A DNA stretch of 64,000 bases from G963665925 sp963678925 (GCA_963678925.1 OY787533.1:3472001-3536000), one strand, 5' to 3'; positions 1 to 8,889 are shown, counted from the first letter of the stretch. The notes: generated from the sequence alone by a model not told the origin. Made by a program: numbers and translations.

Positions 1-2
1 AG

Positions 3-335
3 GGCAATTATCTGGAGTTCTTTGCAGAAGAACGTACGGAGCAGCTGATGAAGGCTATGGCAATCAATCAGCATAATGAGTTCTGGAAGCAGCATCAGAC
101 AATACACGGCAATATCTACGGCTCGGTTCCAAAGGAACTGATCAAGCCTGAGAATGCCGACCAGCTTGAAAGATTCGGCTGGCATGAGGTAAATGTCAAC
201 GTGCTGGATTTCGGTGCTGAAATCGAAGATGAGCGGGAGCTGGTCCGGTACTGTAACATATCGTTTCCACATTACATTCTGATTTTGGAGGAAACCACGA
301 GTTCGTATCTGGTACTGGAGTACCTGCTTGAATAA
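3..335 (+). CDS. C-terminal part of an unrecognised protein (cut by window edge)
   Basis: The reading frame is open from the first bases of the window and ends at TAA, so this is the last ~110 residues of a gene that starts upstream. An internal ATG at 48 is probably not the true start, because the frame stays open before it. The visible sequence is soluble and acidic, with no membrane segment or signal. I recognise no family. It is followed by a perfect hairpin terminator and belongs to the higher-GC chromosomal flank, not to the cassette array. Confidence 0.6.
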   Translation, partial: GNYLEFFAEERTEQLMKAMAINQHNEFWKQHQTIHGNIYGSVPKELIKPENADQLERFGWHEVNVNVLDFGAEIEDERELVRYCNISFPHYILILEETTSSYLVLEYLLE

Positions 336-363
336 CCATGAAAATATTACATAAGCGAATTAG

Positions 364-391
364 AAAAGCATAAGTTAAGTCTTATGCTTTT
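364..391 (+). terminator. Rho-independent terminator
   Basis: An 11-bp perfect hairpin, AAAAGCATAAG paired with CTTATGCTTTT around a 6-nt loop, ends in a T run. It lies 28 bp after the preceding stop codon. Because it is symmetrical with A/T flanks it could work in both directions. Confidence 0.75.
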
Positions 392-528
392 AAATTGCCG
401 ACAAAGTCCAGTTGAAATGCATAAATCCTATCTTATGGACTATATTTCTATTAAAAAAGTATTATAAATGACATTGAGGCGTATATATGGTCCCCATTAA
501 GGGAATGATTGATATAGGAGGAACTATT

Positions 529-1425
529 TTGGAATACAAGACACATGTCCTTGAATATACGGCAGTACAAAAGGATGCGGGCATGAAGCTCATGGACGTG
601 CTGCATCAGAGCATGGAGCTGTCTGGAAGAATGATTAGACGCTCAAAAAAGGAAAAGGCAATCCGGCTCAATGCGCAGCGTGTATCTCTGAGCTCGCGTA
701 TTAGAACAGGCGACCTGATTACCATAGAAATGACCATGGAAAAGAACATATTTGAGCCACAGGACATTCCCGTGACTGTGGTTTATGAAGACGCAGATAT
801 TCTGGTGGTCAACAAACAGCCCTTTCTGGTTGTGCACCCAACAAAGGGACATCCTACAGGAACCCTTGCAAACGGCATAGCCAAGCTCTTTGAAAATGAA
901 GGGCTTGATATTAAAATTCGTTTTATCAACAGACTGGACAGGGACACCTCCGGCCTGATGATGATTGCAAAAAATCCTTATGCCCAGACGGTCATTTCTG
1001 AACAGATGATTGAGGGAACCGTGGTTAAGGAGTACCTGGCTGTTGTCATGGGGTCTGTCAAAGAAGACAAGGGCACCATTTACGCGCCAATTGGTCTTGA
1101 AAACGAAGAAGACATTCAGAGAAAGGTCATGGCAGAGGGTAAGGACTGTGTGACCCATTATGAAGTGGTTGAGCGCTATGGGAATCAGGCCACGCTCGTT
1201 AAAATCCAGCTTGAAACGGGAAGAACCCATCAAATCCGTGTCCACTTCAGCCATATGGGCCACCCGCTCTTTGGAGACGAGCTTTACGGTGGAGACCATG
1301 AACACATCAACCGACAGGCCCTCCACTGTACACGCATGGTCTTTGAAAGACCAAGACCTAGAACACAGCTGGAGCTCAAGGCAGACTTGCCTGAAGACAT
1401 TAAGGCGCTTATAGACTGTTTATAA
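529..1425 (+). CDS. RluA-family pseudouridine synthase
   Basis: It isomerises uridine to pseudouridine in rRNA or tRNA. An N-terminal S4-like RNA-binding segment (about residues 20-80) precedes the catalytic domain. The hallmark NRLDRDTSGL motif at about residue 140 holds the catalytic aspartate, and LETGRTHQIRVH and the HPLFGDELYG region follow. I chose TTG at 529 because AGGAGG lies 7 bp upstream. An earlier ATG at 487 is in frame but has no comparable binding site. Length (~298 aa) is normal for RluD/YhcT/YjbO-like enzymes. The substrate position cannot be told from sequence. It stands alone before an efflux operon. Confidence 0.9.
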   Translation: MEYKTHVLEYTAVQKDAGMKLMDVLHQSMELSGRMIRRSKKEKAIRLNAQRVSLSSRIRTGDLITIEMTMEKNIFEPQDIPVTVVYEDADILVVNKQPFLVVHPTKGHPTGTLANGIAKLFENEGLDIKIRFINRLDRDTSGLMMIAKNPYAQTVISEQMIEGTVVKEYLAVVMGSVKEDKGTIYAPIGLENEEDIQRKVMAEGKDCVTHYEVVERYGNQATLVKIQLETGRTHQIRVHFSHMGHPLFGDELYGGDHEHINRQALHCTRMVFERPRPRTQLELKADLPEDIKALIDCL

Positions 1426-1526
1426 AGTCCTTGTAAAGATACTTGGCTAATGAATCTATGAACCCTTGCCGGCAGAGATGAAAATACAGACCAAGCATTT
1501 ATACGCAGACAAGTGAGGTGAAAGAT

Positions 1527-2234
1527 ATGAACCCTGAGTTTATTAGCGTTACCGGCTTGACGAAAAACTATCAGATGGGTGAGGTTCTTGTTAAGGCAAT
1601 ACAGAATATCACCTTTTCCATTAAGGAAGGCGAGTTTGTTGTAATTCTTGGACCCTCAGGCTCAGGAAAGAGTACACTTCTCAATATCATTGGCGGAATG
1701 GACATTCCAAGCGAAGGACAAGTGATTTTCGATACCATCGATATAACGCACTTCAATGATAAGGAACTTACAGCGTATAGAAGAAATGAAGTCGGCTTTG
1801 TCTTTCAGTTCTATAACCTGATGGCCAATCTGACGGCACGTGAAAATGTGGAGCTTGCTACAGAAATTTGTTCAGAGCCCCTGGAAATAGATGAAATTAT
1901 GGAAGCGGTAGGTCTCGGTGAGCGTGAAAGTCACTTTCCTGCGCAGATGTCGGGTGGTGAACAGCAGCGTGTGGCCATAGCCAGAGCGGTGGCCAAGAAC
2001 CCTAAAATACTGCTCTGTGATGAGCCGACAGGTGCGCTTGACTTTAAAACAGGGCTTACCATTTTGAACCTGCTCAGCAAGATCAACAAGGAAATGAAGA
2101 AGACCGTTGTCGTCATTACCCATAACGCGGCAATTGGGCAGATGGCAGACCGGGTGATCCGACTCAGATCAGGCAAAATCATCGAGGATCACTACAATGA
2201 GAATCCCATAAGTCCTGAAAGGATTGAGTGGTAA
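1527..2234 (+). CDS. ABC transporter ATP-binding protein (MacB/LolD/YknY type)
   Basis: Cytoplasmic ATPase of a MacB-type exporter. Visible motifs are Walker A GPSGSGKST (about residue 45), the Q-loop in FVFQFYN, signature MSGGEQQRVAIARA, Walker B ILLCDEPTGALD and the switch histidine in VVITHN. ATG 1527 is preferred over GTG 1518 because GAGGTG sits 6 bp before it. The stop TAA overlaps the ATG of the permease gene, so the two are translationally coupled. With the next two genes it forms an ATPase-permease-adaptor unit like YknXYZ of Bacillus; the exported substrate is unknown. Confidence 0.93.
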   Translation: MNPEFISVTGLTKNYQMGEVLVKAIQNITFSIKEGEFVVILGPSGSGKSTLLNIIGGMDIPSEGQVIFDTIDITHFNDKELTAYRRNEVGFVFQFYNLMANLTARENVELATEICSEPLEIDEIMEAVGLGERESHFPAQMSGGEQQRVAIARAVAKNPKILLCDEPTGALDFKTGLTILNLLSKINKEMKKTVVVITHNAAIGQMADRVIRLRSGKIIEDHYNENPISPERIEW

Positions 2235-4582
2235 TGAGAAAGATGGATAAAAGGCTTTTGCGTATGATCAGAAGCCATATCGGTCAGTTCATAGCGATAT
2301 CCTTAGTCATCTCGGTTGGACTTTTAACCTTCGTATCATTTACCATGGCCATGTCAAACCTGGAGAATTCCCTGAATTACTATTATGATGAGGCGAATTT
2401 CGCTGACATCTATGTGGAGACACTCAAAGTCCCGAAAAAGGGCGTCGATGATGTCATGAAAATTTCCGGTGTCAAGCATGCCCAGGGCAGGATTCAGTAT
2501 GATGTGCCCCTCAAGGTAGAGGATGAGAACGAAAAGGTCACGGTTCGTGTGGAGTCCCTTCCGAAGACAGAATACAAAATCAATGACCTGTATTTTTACG
2601 CAGGCAAAACCATAAAGGCACCCAACAAGGAAGCCTATGTGTTCAATCAATTCGCAGAGGCGCGAAAAATCGCACTTGACGATATCATCAGACCTCAGAT
2701 ACTCGGCGAGGAATATGCCCTGAACGTTAAGGCCTTCGTGTCGAGCCCTGAGTATGTCTACCTTATGGAAAATGAGCAGTCCATGATTCCGGCACCGGCC
2801 AAGTTTGGGGTCTTGTTTGTTTCAGAGGAGTTCGCCATGAACAGCTTTGGAATGAATGGTTACTACAATCAGATTCTCATTAAGGCAGAGCCTGGAACGA
2901 ATTTGGACCTGCTTCAGGAGCGTGTTGAGAACACCCTGGACAGGTACGGCATTAAAAGAATCTATCAGAAAAAGGACCAGCTCAGTCATAGGCTGGTATC
3001 GGAAGAAATCGAAGGCGGCAAGAAAATGGCAAGTACTGTGCCCTTTATCTTTCTTATTGTTGCTGCCAGTATCATGGTAATCATGATCAGTCGTACAGTT
3101 AAGAATGACCGCGTTTCAATCGGTGTCTTCAAGTCCATGGGCTACACCAATAATGAAATAGTCATCCATTATACAAAATACTGCCTGATCATAGGTTTTG
3201 CAGGTTCTGTCATAGGCGTTGCGCTGGGCATGCTGCTGGGCGCGGCCATGACCCAGATGTATACGGAATTTTTCTATATTCCTTATTTGAAAATTGTTTT
3301 TCATCCAGGCTATCTATTCCTGGCGATTATGCTGTCTGCACTCTTTTCAGTGGGTGCAGGCCTAATGGGGGCAAGGAGTGTTCTGGGGATTCATCCTGCG
3401 GAGTCCATGCGGCCTGAACCGCCTAAAAAGGGCCATCGCACCGTACTTGAACAGACACGCCTGTGGACCTATTTGAGCTTTACAGAAAAAATCGTTGTTC
3501 GAAACCTGCTCAGGTCGAAGAAGCGATTCATTTTTATAACCCTTGGCATTGCGCTTACCTATGCCATTACTATGCTGCCGATGTTTCAGGCAAATGCCTT
3601 TGACAGGATATTCATTAGGCATTACACGGACTTTCTAAAAATGGACTACAATATCAATTTCACTGAACCTGTCAATGATTCTGCGCTCAATGACATTAAG
3701 CATTTGATTGAGTTTCAGGACATGGACCCCAAGCTGGAGTATCCATTTGAAGTCGAACACGCATGGAAAAAGAAAGTTGTTACGGTTGTTGGCATACCGG
3801 CTGACACGAAAATGTATTATTTTAAAGATATAAACGGAAGCCATGTAACCCTTCCGCAGAAGGGGCTCTTCATTACGGAGGGGCTTGCCAAGTATTTGGA
3901 TGTGGATGTTGGAGAATACCTCAAGATCAACACCTTCATTCCTGGTCGTGACGATATGGAAGTACGTATTGTATCGATCATTGATCAGAGCCTTGGCATG
4001 AACATCTATCTGGATTTGCCTTATATGCAGGACATGTTCTTAGAGCGGGGGCTCATTAACGGGGTCATGCTTACAACACGGCATGCCATTAAGGATGAGT
4101 TGTCGGATGTGCCCAAAATATCTTCAGTACAGTCCAACGGCGACCTTGTTAAAATATTCAAAGAGTTTTTGAAGCTGACCCTTGCCAGTGTATCGACACT
4201 TATTGTGTTCTCAGGCATACTTGGCTTTGCCATTGTTTACAACTCATCGGTCATGAGCCTGCTTGAGCGCAAATTGGAATTTTCATCCCTGCGGGTCATG
4301 GGCTTTCGCAAGAACGAAATCTTTTTCATTCTCTTGAGGGAGAATGTCATTATGACCATTTTGGGTATCATACTTGGCATTCCGCTTGGAAGAGCGCTCC
4401 TTGACCTTATGTCGGAGTCATTTAGTACGGAACTCTATACCATGAAGGTGGATGTGCCGCTCCAGGCGTATATCGTCACTGGCCTTCTGACCTTTGTATT
4501 CGTGTTCCTTGCACAGATTGCAACATATTCGAGAATACACAGACTGGATTTCATTGAAGCACTGAAGAACAGGATGACATAG
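2234..4582 (+). CDS. FtsX/MacB-like ABC transporter permease
   Basis: Membrane permease of ~782 residues. One N-terminal helix is followed by a large extracytoplasmic domain, then three helices (about residues 265-390), a second such set, and a final group of helices ending near the C-terminus. This is the duplicated FtsX arrangement (two FtsX-like domains). The short coupling motifs KSMGYTNNEI and RVMGFRKNEI are the repeated ATPase-contact segments. Its start overlaps the ATPase stop by 1 nt. The adaptor gene follows 11 bp downstream. Probably a lipid, peptide or drug exporter. Confidence 0.9.
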   Translation: MRKMDKRLLRMIRSHIGQFIAISLVISVGLLTFVSFTMAMSNLENSLNYYYDEANFADIYVETLKVPKKGVDDVMKISGVKHAQGRIQYDVPLKVEDENEKVTVRVESLPKTEYKINDLYFYAGKTIKAPNKEAYVFNQFAEARKIALDDIIRPQILGEEYALNVKAFVSSPEYVYLMENEQSMIPAPAKFGVLFVSEEFAMNSFGMNGYYNQILIKAEPGTNLDLLQERVENTLDRYGIKRIYQKKDQLSHRLVSEEIEGGKKMASTVPFIFLIVAASIMVIMISRTVKNDRVSIGVFKSMGYTNNEIVIHYTKYCLIIGFAGSVIGVALGMLLGAAMTQMYTEFFYIPYLKIVFHPGYLFLAIMLSALFSVGAGLMGARSVLGIHPAESMRPEPPKKGHRTVLEQTRLWTYLSFTEKIVVRNLLRSKKRFIFITLGIALTYAITMLPMFQANAFDRIFIRHYTDFLKMDYNINFTEPVNDSALNDIKHLIEFQDMDPKLEYPFEVEHAWKKKVVTVVGIPADTKMYYFKDINGSHVTLPQKGLFITEGLAKYLDVDVGEYLKINTFIPGRDDMEVRIVSIIDQSLGMNIYLDLPYMQDMFLERGLINGVMLTTRHAIKDELSDVPKISSVQSNGDLVKIFKEFLKLTLASVSTLIVFSGILGFAIVYNSSVMSLLERKLEFSSLRVMGFRKNEIFFILLRENVIMTILGIILGIPLGRALLDLMSESFSTELYTMKVDVPLQAYIVTGLLTFVFVFLAQIATYSRIHRLDFIEALKNRMT

Positions 4583-4593
4583 GAGGGGAAACC

Positions 4594-5832
4594 ATGAAGA
4601 GCAAAATCAAGAATAGGAATGTTGTTCTTGCAGTCATTGCCATAGCGGTTGTGGGTGCCGTGGCAGTTGCCTTGGGCGGATCGTCTGGGGTTGAAGCTGA
4701 ATATGAAACCGCTTCATATGGGCTGGTACGGGATATAATTGAAGAGGAGGCGCAGGCGGCGTCGCATTCAACCAGAAATGTCACAGTTCTTGTAAGCGGC
4801 ACTGTGCTTAAGTGGAATAAGGATGTTGGGGACACAGTGACTGAGGGCGATATACTCGCTGTGGTGGACACTGTTGATATAGATAAGCAGCTGGCTATTG
4901 CAGACGAAGAACTCAGCGCCCTTAAATATGCATTTGAGGATGCCCTTGAGCCGAATGACCGAGAGCTGATCAGGCAATACGAAGCGGGCTATAACGCTGC
5001 GGTTATTGCCAGAGACAGCGCCAAGTCCACCTACGAAAAAAATACAAGGCTCTATGAGGAGGGGGCGGTAAGCTCCCAGGCATATGACGACAGCAAGAAT
5101 GCGCTCAATTTGGCCCAGGAAGATGTCAACAGCAAGTATCAGGCACTGCTTCAGGCGCGCAAAGGCCTTTCTGAGGCGCTTAAGAACAAGTTTGGGTCTG
5201 AAATCAAGGCTAAGGAAAGTGCAATTGAGATTCTTAAACTTCAGCGTGACCGTCATGAAATCAAGTCGACGCAGTCGGGTGTGATTCTCAACAGATATGT
5301 TGAAGCAGGAGACTATGTTTCCATAGGTCAGACAACTTTTGAGATTGCTGATACTGGGCAAATCTATTTTAAATCTGATATACTAGACAGTGATATTGCT
5401 TTAATCTCGAAAGGGACGCCGGTTGTCGTGTATATTGACGACAACGACACCCTGACAGGCAGTGTAGTTAAGGTGTATCCTAAGGCTGAGACGCAGATTT
5501 CAGACCTTGGTATTGAGCAAAAGCGTGTAAAGGTTGAAATCGATGCCGATCTGATGGACAGGACCATTCTCATTGGACAGGAGCTGGATATCGACTTTGT
5601 GGTTGAAAGTCGTGAAAACGCCCTGCGCATACGTGAAGACCTGACTTATCAGAAAGATGAAGCCTACCATGTTTTTGTCGAGAAGGACGGTAAAGCAGTT
5701 GAAACAAAAATTGATGTTGGCCTAGTCGGCGACACATATATTGAGGTTCTTGGAGGCCTTGCTGAAGGGGACCGCATAATCGTGCCGAGCGACGAAATTG
5801 AGCCCGATTCAAAGGTGAAGTTAAAAGAGTAA
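4594..5832 (+). CDS. Membrane-fusion (HlyD/RND-adaptor type) protein
   Basis: An N-terminal membrane anchor (residues ~7-30, VVLAVIAIAVVGAVAVALGG) is followed by a biotinyl-lipoyl-like half motif (TVLKWNKDVGDTVTEGDILAVVDT), a long coiled-coil hairpin (about 105-205), the second lipoyl half (GVILNRYVEAGDYVSIGQT) and beta-barrel/MP domains. This is the standard periplasmic-adaptor layout, here probably working in the cell-wall space with the FtsX permease encoded just upstream. RBS AGGAGGGG lies 8 bp before ATG. Third gene of the operon. Confidence 0.88.
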   Translation: MKSKIKNRNVVLAVIAIAVVGAVAVALGGSSGVEAEYETASYGLVRDIIEEEAQAASHSTRNVTVLVSGTVLKWNKDVGDTVTEGDILAVVDTVDIDKQLAIADEELSALKYAFEDALEPNDRELIRQYEAGYNAAVIARDSAKSTYEKNTRLYEEGAVSSQAYDDSKNALNLAQEDVNSKYQALLQARKGLSEALKNKFGSEIKAKESAIEILKLQRDRHEIKSTQSGVILNRYVEAGDYVSIGQTTFEIADTGQIYFKSDILDSDIALISKGTPVVVYIDDNDTLTGSVVKVYPKAETQISDLGIEQKRVKVEIDADLMDRTILIGQELDIDFVVESRENALRIREDLTYQKDEAYHVFVEKDGKAVETKIDVGLVGDTYIEVLGGLAEGDRIIVPSDEIEPDSKVKLKE

Positions 5833-5848
5833 TGAAAGTGGAGGAATA

Positions 5849-6889
5849 GTGTTGGAACTGAGAAATATTGAAGAAGCTAGCATTGAAAGAGCGATTGTAC
5901 ATGTTTTAGATAAAAACAGTGACACGCCTCTATTGACAGATTCTGAACTGGAACTTGAGCCGGCGATTACGGCATTTTTGTCTCACCATATTTTGAAATC
6001 ACTGAGCAGTGAGAAAAATAGGAAGCTAAAGATGTTTAATCCTTCCGGGGTTGTCTACGGAAGTTTGCTAAAGGTTTATGAAGAAGAGGACGCATTTGTT
6101 GAGGCGTCAAAATCTATTGCGGAGTGGTTGTTCAAGTGCATGCAGGAACACCCTCTGATCCCGTCCGCGGACCTTATTGTGTGTCAGTTTGTAACGGGCG
6201 GCGACCGCTGCATTGCGGTCATGAAAATGGACTACCAGCCATCCTTTGTCCATGATATTCAGTATACGGAATCGGGTTTTCAGGTTGACCTTGTATCACA
6301 GGAAATCAGTCTTCCGTCAATGAGCCAACGACTGAACAAGGCGGCATTTTTCAAGAAGCCTGGTGAGGATATTTACGACGTGGTTGTCGTAGACACACCT
6401 GTGAAAGCTGAAGATGGCAGTCTGCTGGAGTATTTCCAGAAAACTTTCATTCAGGCTGGCTTTGTTGTGGATCATATGGACAAGACACGTATTGTCAGAG
6501 ACCAGATGGAAAAATGGATTCGCTCCAACATGAAAGACGACATGCGCAATGCAATTGGCGCACGTCAGGACGTTGAAAGCGTCTTTGTCAATTCAGGAGA
6601 ACTCAACCTGGCAAGAATGACAGAGGAAATCATTGATGATCCCGATAAGCGCGAAAAGTTCATTGAGAACATGGAGCGCAAGGGCGTCGATACAGATGAT
6701 TCCTTTACCATTGACAAGAAGTGGGTGGCAAAGAAATTCAAGACGAAAGCCATAAAGACGGACACCGGCTTTACCATCCGTGGGCCATTTGAAACATTCC
6801 ACGATAATGCAAAAATAGAAATCCAGTACAATGGTGACGGAACGGTGAACTACATTATTAAGAACGTCAGGAATATCAGTGAACGCTAG
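5849..6889 (+). CDS. Nucleoid-associated protein, NdpA/YejK family
   Basis: The ~345-residue protein has the layout of the 37-kDa nucleoid-associated family: an N-terminal half with VLDKNS and the conserved LLTDSELEL region, and a C-terminal half with VFVNSGELNLARMTEEIIDDP and a basic KKWVAKKFKTKAIKTDTGFTIRGP segment. Its exact role in Firmicutes is not established. GTG 5849 or TTG 5852 is the start; GGAGGA is spaced better for TTG 5852. The gene is 16 bp after the adaptor gene, so it may be co-transcribed, and is closed by a terminator. It is the last clearly chromosomal gene before the array. Confidence 0.75.
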   Translation: MLELRNIEEASIERAIVHVLDKNSDTPLLTDSELELEPAITAFLSHHILKSLSSEKNRKLKMFNPSGVVYGSLLKVYEEEDAFVEASKSIAEWLFKCMQEHPLIPSADLIVCQFVTGGDRCIAVMKMDYQPSFVHDIQYTESGFQVDLVSQEISLPSMSQRLNKAAFFKKPGEDIYDVVVVDTPVKAEDGSLLEYFQKTFIQAGFVVDHMDKTRIVRDQMEKWIRSNMKDDMRNAIGARQDVESVFVNSGELNLARMTEEIIDDPDKREKFIENMERKGVDTDDSFTIDKKWVAKKFKTKAIKTDTGFTIRGPFETFHDNAKIEIQYNGDGTVNYIIKNVRNISER

Positions 6890-6917
6890 CAGTACATAAG
6901 ATGAATTAGTCAGATTA

Positions 6918-6948
6918 GAGGCACTTCTCGATAGGGAGGTGCCTTTTT
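6918..6948 (+). terminator. Rho-independent terminator after ndpA-like gene
   Basis: A GC-rich hairpin (GGCACTTC with GGAGGTGCC) followed by TTTTT ends the chromosomal transcription unit just before the array. Confidence 0.8.
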
Positions 6949-7082
6949 ATAGTTTTTGATAAAGTGGTAAAATGGATTTGGGGTAAATGGGTGTGGTTTA
7001 CATTATTTAGAGGATTTCACCCCTTCGCCTAGAAATGAGTATTAGCGACATACGACGCAAATCCAGAGGTATTGGGTGAATT

Positions 7083-7114
7083 GGGGACATATGGCGGGGA
7101 TAGTGGAGTTATAA
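7083..7114 (+). repeat. Degenerate right half of an attC-like site at the array's left edge
   Basis: GGGGACATATGGCGGGGA then TAGTGGA and GTTATAA resemble the right arm of the array's attC sites (GGGGCACATCGGGAA-TTGTGGGAAC-GTTATxx). No matching left arm is visible upstream. It may be a decayed attC or the fixed attachment site where the first cassette joined the chromosome. The preceding ~130 bp holds nothing else I can name. Confidence 0.4.
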
Positions 7115-7146
7115 GAAATGCATTTTGAAGATAGAGGTGATATCAA

Positions 7147-7962
7147 GTGCTTGGAGATATTGAAAATATTGAACATTTCAAATTGAGTGATGACATTAGT
7201 TATAATCCGAGTATGAGTGATTTATATCATGAAATTGCAAGAACAAATTATAACGAGTACAAAAGCAATCACGAAAACTTGACTGAAGTCGCAAACAACC
7301 TGTTTGGTAAATTATATAACTCATTTAATTTGATAGGAAGTGAATTATCAACAGATTCATCATTCATTAAGGAGTTTGAACAAAATTATAATCACCTAAA
7401 TGAAGGTTCTATCACAGATACAATAATCGCTCATGAAAAAGAATCTAAACTTAACATAGAGTTCATGATTTCAGAAATAGCGAAAAGAGGGTTATATGGT
7501 AGATTAGGTCTTCCGATAGTAGCTGATGACTTCTATCTACAAGGTTTAGAAGTCTTTAAATCAGGGGTAAAAGCGATAGCGTTTGAAGCTTTTGCCTGTG
7601 AGGCTTTCCTGAATATTGAGCTGAGGAATCATTATGAAAAGGAGCAAATAGAAAGTTACAGAAAGCATTTCAAGAATATAAAAATGCCTATGTATATTGA
7701 TAAATTTGATAGATTAGCAAACTTGAGAGGTCTTAACAATCTCGATGTAGGAATAAAGAATGAGTTGAAAGAGTTAATGCGTATTAGAAATAGAATAGCT
7801 CATTTCAACGGATTTTCAATGAATCAAATAAATATGTATAGATCTTTTGAGCAATTAGTATCAAAAGGTAAAATTGAAAATATATATATTTGTGAGGATT
7901 TTAGAATATTAGACAACCCATTGGATGTCTATACACAGTTGAAGGAACTCTTCAAAGTTTGA
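7147..7962 (+). CDS. HEPN-domain protein, putative RNase (cassette 1)
   Basis: A 271-residue soluble protein that is the first gene of the array. A helical C-terminal half contains RNRIAH (R214 to H219), the Rx4H signature of HEPN ribonucleases, preceded by LKELMRI. HEPN proteins act as toxins or defence effectors by cutting RNA; that role is inferred here. GTG 7147 is preceded by AGGTGATATCAA. The protein is much more AT-biased in codon use than the flanking chromosome. A complete attC follows 25 bp after the stop. No partner nucleotidyltransferase is encoded beside it. Confidence 0.6.
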   Translation: MLGDIENIEHFKLSDDISYNPSMSDLYHEIARTNYNEYKSNHENLTEVANNLFGKLYNSFNLIGSELSTDSSFIKEFEQNYNHLNEGSITDTIIAHEKESKLNIEFMISEIAKRGLYGRLGLPIVADDFYLQGLEVFKSGVKAIAFEAFACEAFLNIELRNHYEKEQIESYRKHFKNIKMPMYIDKFDRLANLRGLNNLDVGIKNELKELMRIRNRIAHFNGFSMNQINMYRSFEQLVSKGKIENIYICEDFRILDNPLDVYTQLKELFKV

Positions 7963-7986
7963 TGTTATGACGTCAAAATGCAAATC

Positions 7987-8117
7987 TTATAACACAGCGG
8001 TTCAAGAACATGCCACTTTGGTTATCCAGAGTGGTATTTTTATAAAGGGAATATGGTAAAATATAGCTTAGAAGTAATAAGTAGAGTGGCACGTCGTGAA
8101 CCGTGGGAACGTTAACT
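7987..8117 (+). repeat. attC site 1 (main class, variant arms)
   Basis: Starts TTATAACACAGCGGTTC and ends GAACCGTGGGAACGTTAACT. Inner arms GCGGTTCA and TGAACCG pair, as do TGCCAC and GTGGCA. The spacer contains TATGGTAAAATATA, a potential extended -10 promoter element. Confidence 0.85.
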
Positions 8118-8621
8118 GAAACACTAGAAAGCTAAGAGTGTAGAAAAATTGAAAAGGTTTTGAATTCCCGAAGTATGTCGGGAATATCTAAGAGAAAACG
8201 AAACTGGGCTATAATTCTATATAAATTCATAGGGTATTATTACAGCACCAAAATGCATCTTGAACATAGATTGTCTAAATTGCATTAACCGAGGCTGTCA
8301 AATAAAAAAGCAAATGTATTCAACTACAGCATCGAAATGTAACTCGAGCAAAGATTGTCTGAATTACATTATCAGGGGCTGTCTAATAAAAGCGAATGAT
8401 TTCATCGCAGCATCGAAGTGTAACTTGAACATGGATTGTCTAAATTGCATTAACTGAGGCTGTCGGATAAAAAGCAAATGGTTTAATTACAGTATCGAGA
8501 TGTATTTCGAGCATGGATTGTCTCAATTACATTAGCTGGGGGCTATTTGAGGAAAAGCACTAAAAAACCAGAGACAATTCAACCGTTTTGGCTACTGAAA
8601 AAGTATATGGTTTTTGTGCAT
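8118..8621 (+). repeat. ORF-less cassette with ~81-nt tandem repeats, copy 1
   Basis: The cassette has no convincing gene. It starts with a perfect hairpin ATTCCCGA/TCGGGAAT (8164-8185). About 4 tandem units of 81-84 nt follow (8246-8560), each with a GATTGTCT core. In each unit a stem encloses this core: AATGCA/TGCATT in unit 1, AATGTAA/TTACATT in unit 2, AGTGTAA/TTGCATT in unit 3 (with G-U pairs). The stem changes are compensatory, which favours a structured RNA or single-stranded DNA. A 65-codon frame with a TTG start and no ribosome site runs through units 1-3 but breaks in unit 4, whose period is not a multiple of 3. Near-copies lie at 27482 and 38345. Confidence 0.75.
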
Positions 8622-8752
8622 CAGTTAACACAGCAACTCCCGACATGCCCCTAAAATCAAGTGTTTGGGTTTTGCGAAATTATGTAGTTTGAAAAAGTGA
8701 GTGATTTTGCAATCTGAATTGGGCACGATCGGGAGTTGTGGGAACGTTATGT
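8622..8752 (+). repeat. attC site 2 (class CAACTCCCGACATGCCC)
   Basis: Left arm GTTAACACAGCAACTCCCGA pairs with right arm TCGGGAGTTGTGGGAAC, closed by GTTATGT. The spacer (AAAATCAAGTGTTTGGG...) differs from the main class and lacks the TGGTAAAAT element. Almost identical to the site at 38849. Confidence 0.9.
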
Positions 8753-8779
8753 GAAAAATAATAGCTAGAATAAATTTGA

Positions 8780-8804
8780 GAACTACTTAATAGTAGTTCT
8801 TTTT
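8780..8804 (+). terminator. Rho-independent terminator at cassette start
   Basis: Perfect 8-bp hairpin GAACTACT/AGTAGTTC with a 4-nt loop and TTTTT. It lies between the attC and the gene's own promoter, so it would shield the next gene from read-through. Confidence 0.75.
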
Positions 8805-8818
8805 ATGCGAACAACTGT

Positions 8819-8847
8819 TTGCTAACTTTACAAATGCATGTTATAAT
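8819..8847 (+). promoter_or_regulatory. Sigma-A type promoter for the 8890 gene
   Basis: TTGCTA, a 17-nt spacer, and TATAAT, 43 bp before the ATG at 8890. A cassette-borne promoter placed just after a terminator. Confidence 0.7.
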
Positions 8848-8889
8848 GTAAAAAAATAAAACTGATTTAGGAATGAGGTGCAAATTATT

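Noticed and set aside
643..1326. Long minus-strand frame of 227 codons
   Set aside because: It is a shadow of the RluA-family gene, which has all family motifs in the + frame.
7083..7114. attI site next to an integrase gene
   Set aside because: No integrase is encoded upstream (the neighbours are a NdpA-like gene and an efflux operon), and the sequence resembles half an attC, so attI cannot be claimed.
8260..8457. 65-codon Cys-rich frame (DCLNCINRGC...) in the 81-nt repeats, also at 27624 and 38487
   Set aside because: TTG start without ribosome site, a frame that breaks in the fourth repeat, and stem-preserving changes between units argue for nucleic acid structure and against a protein.
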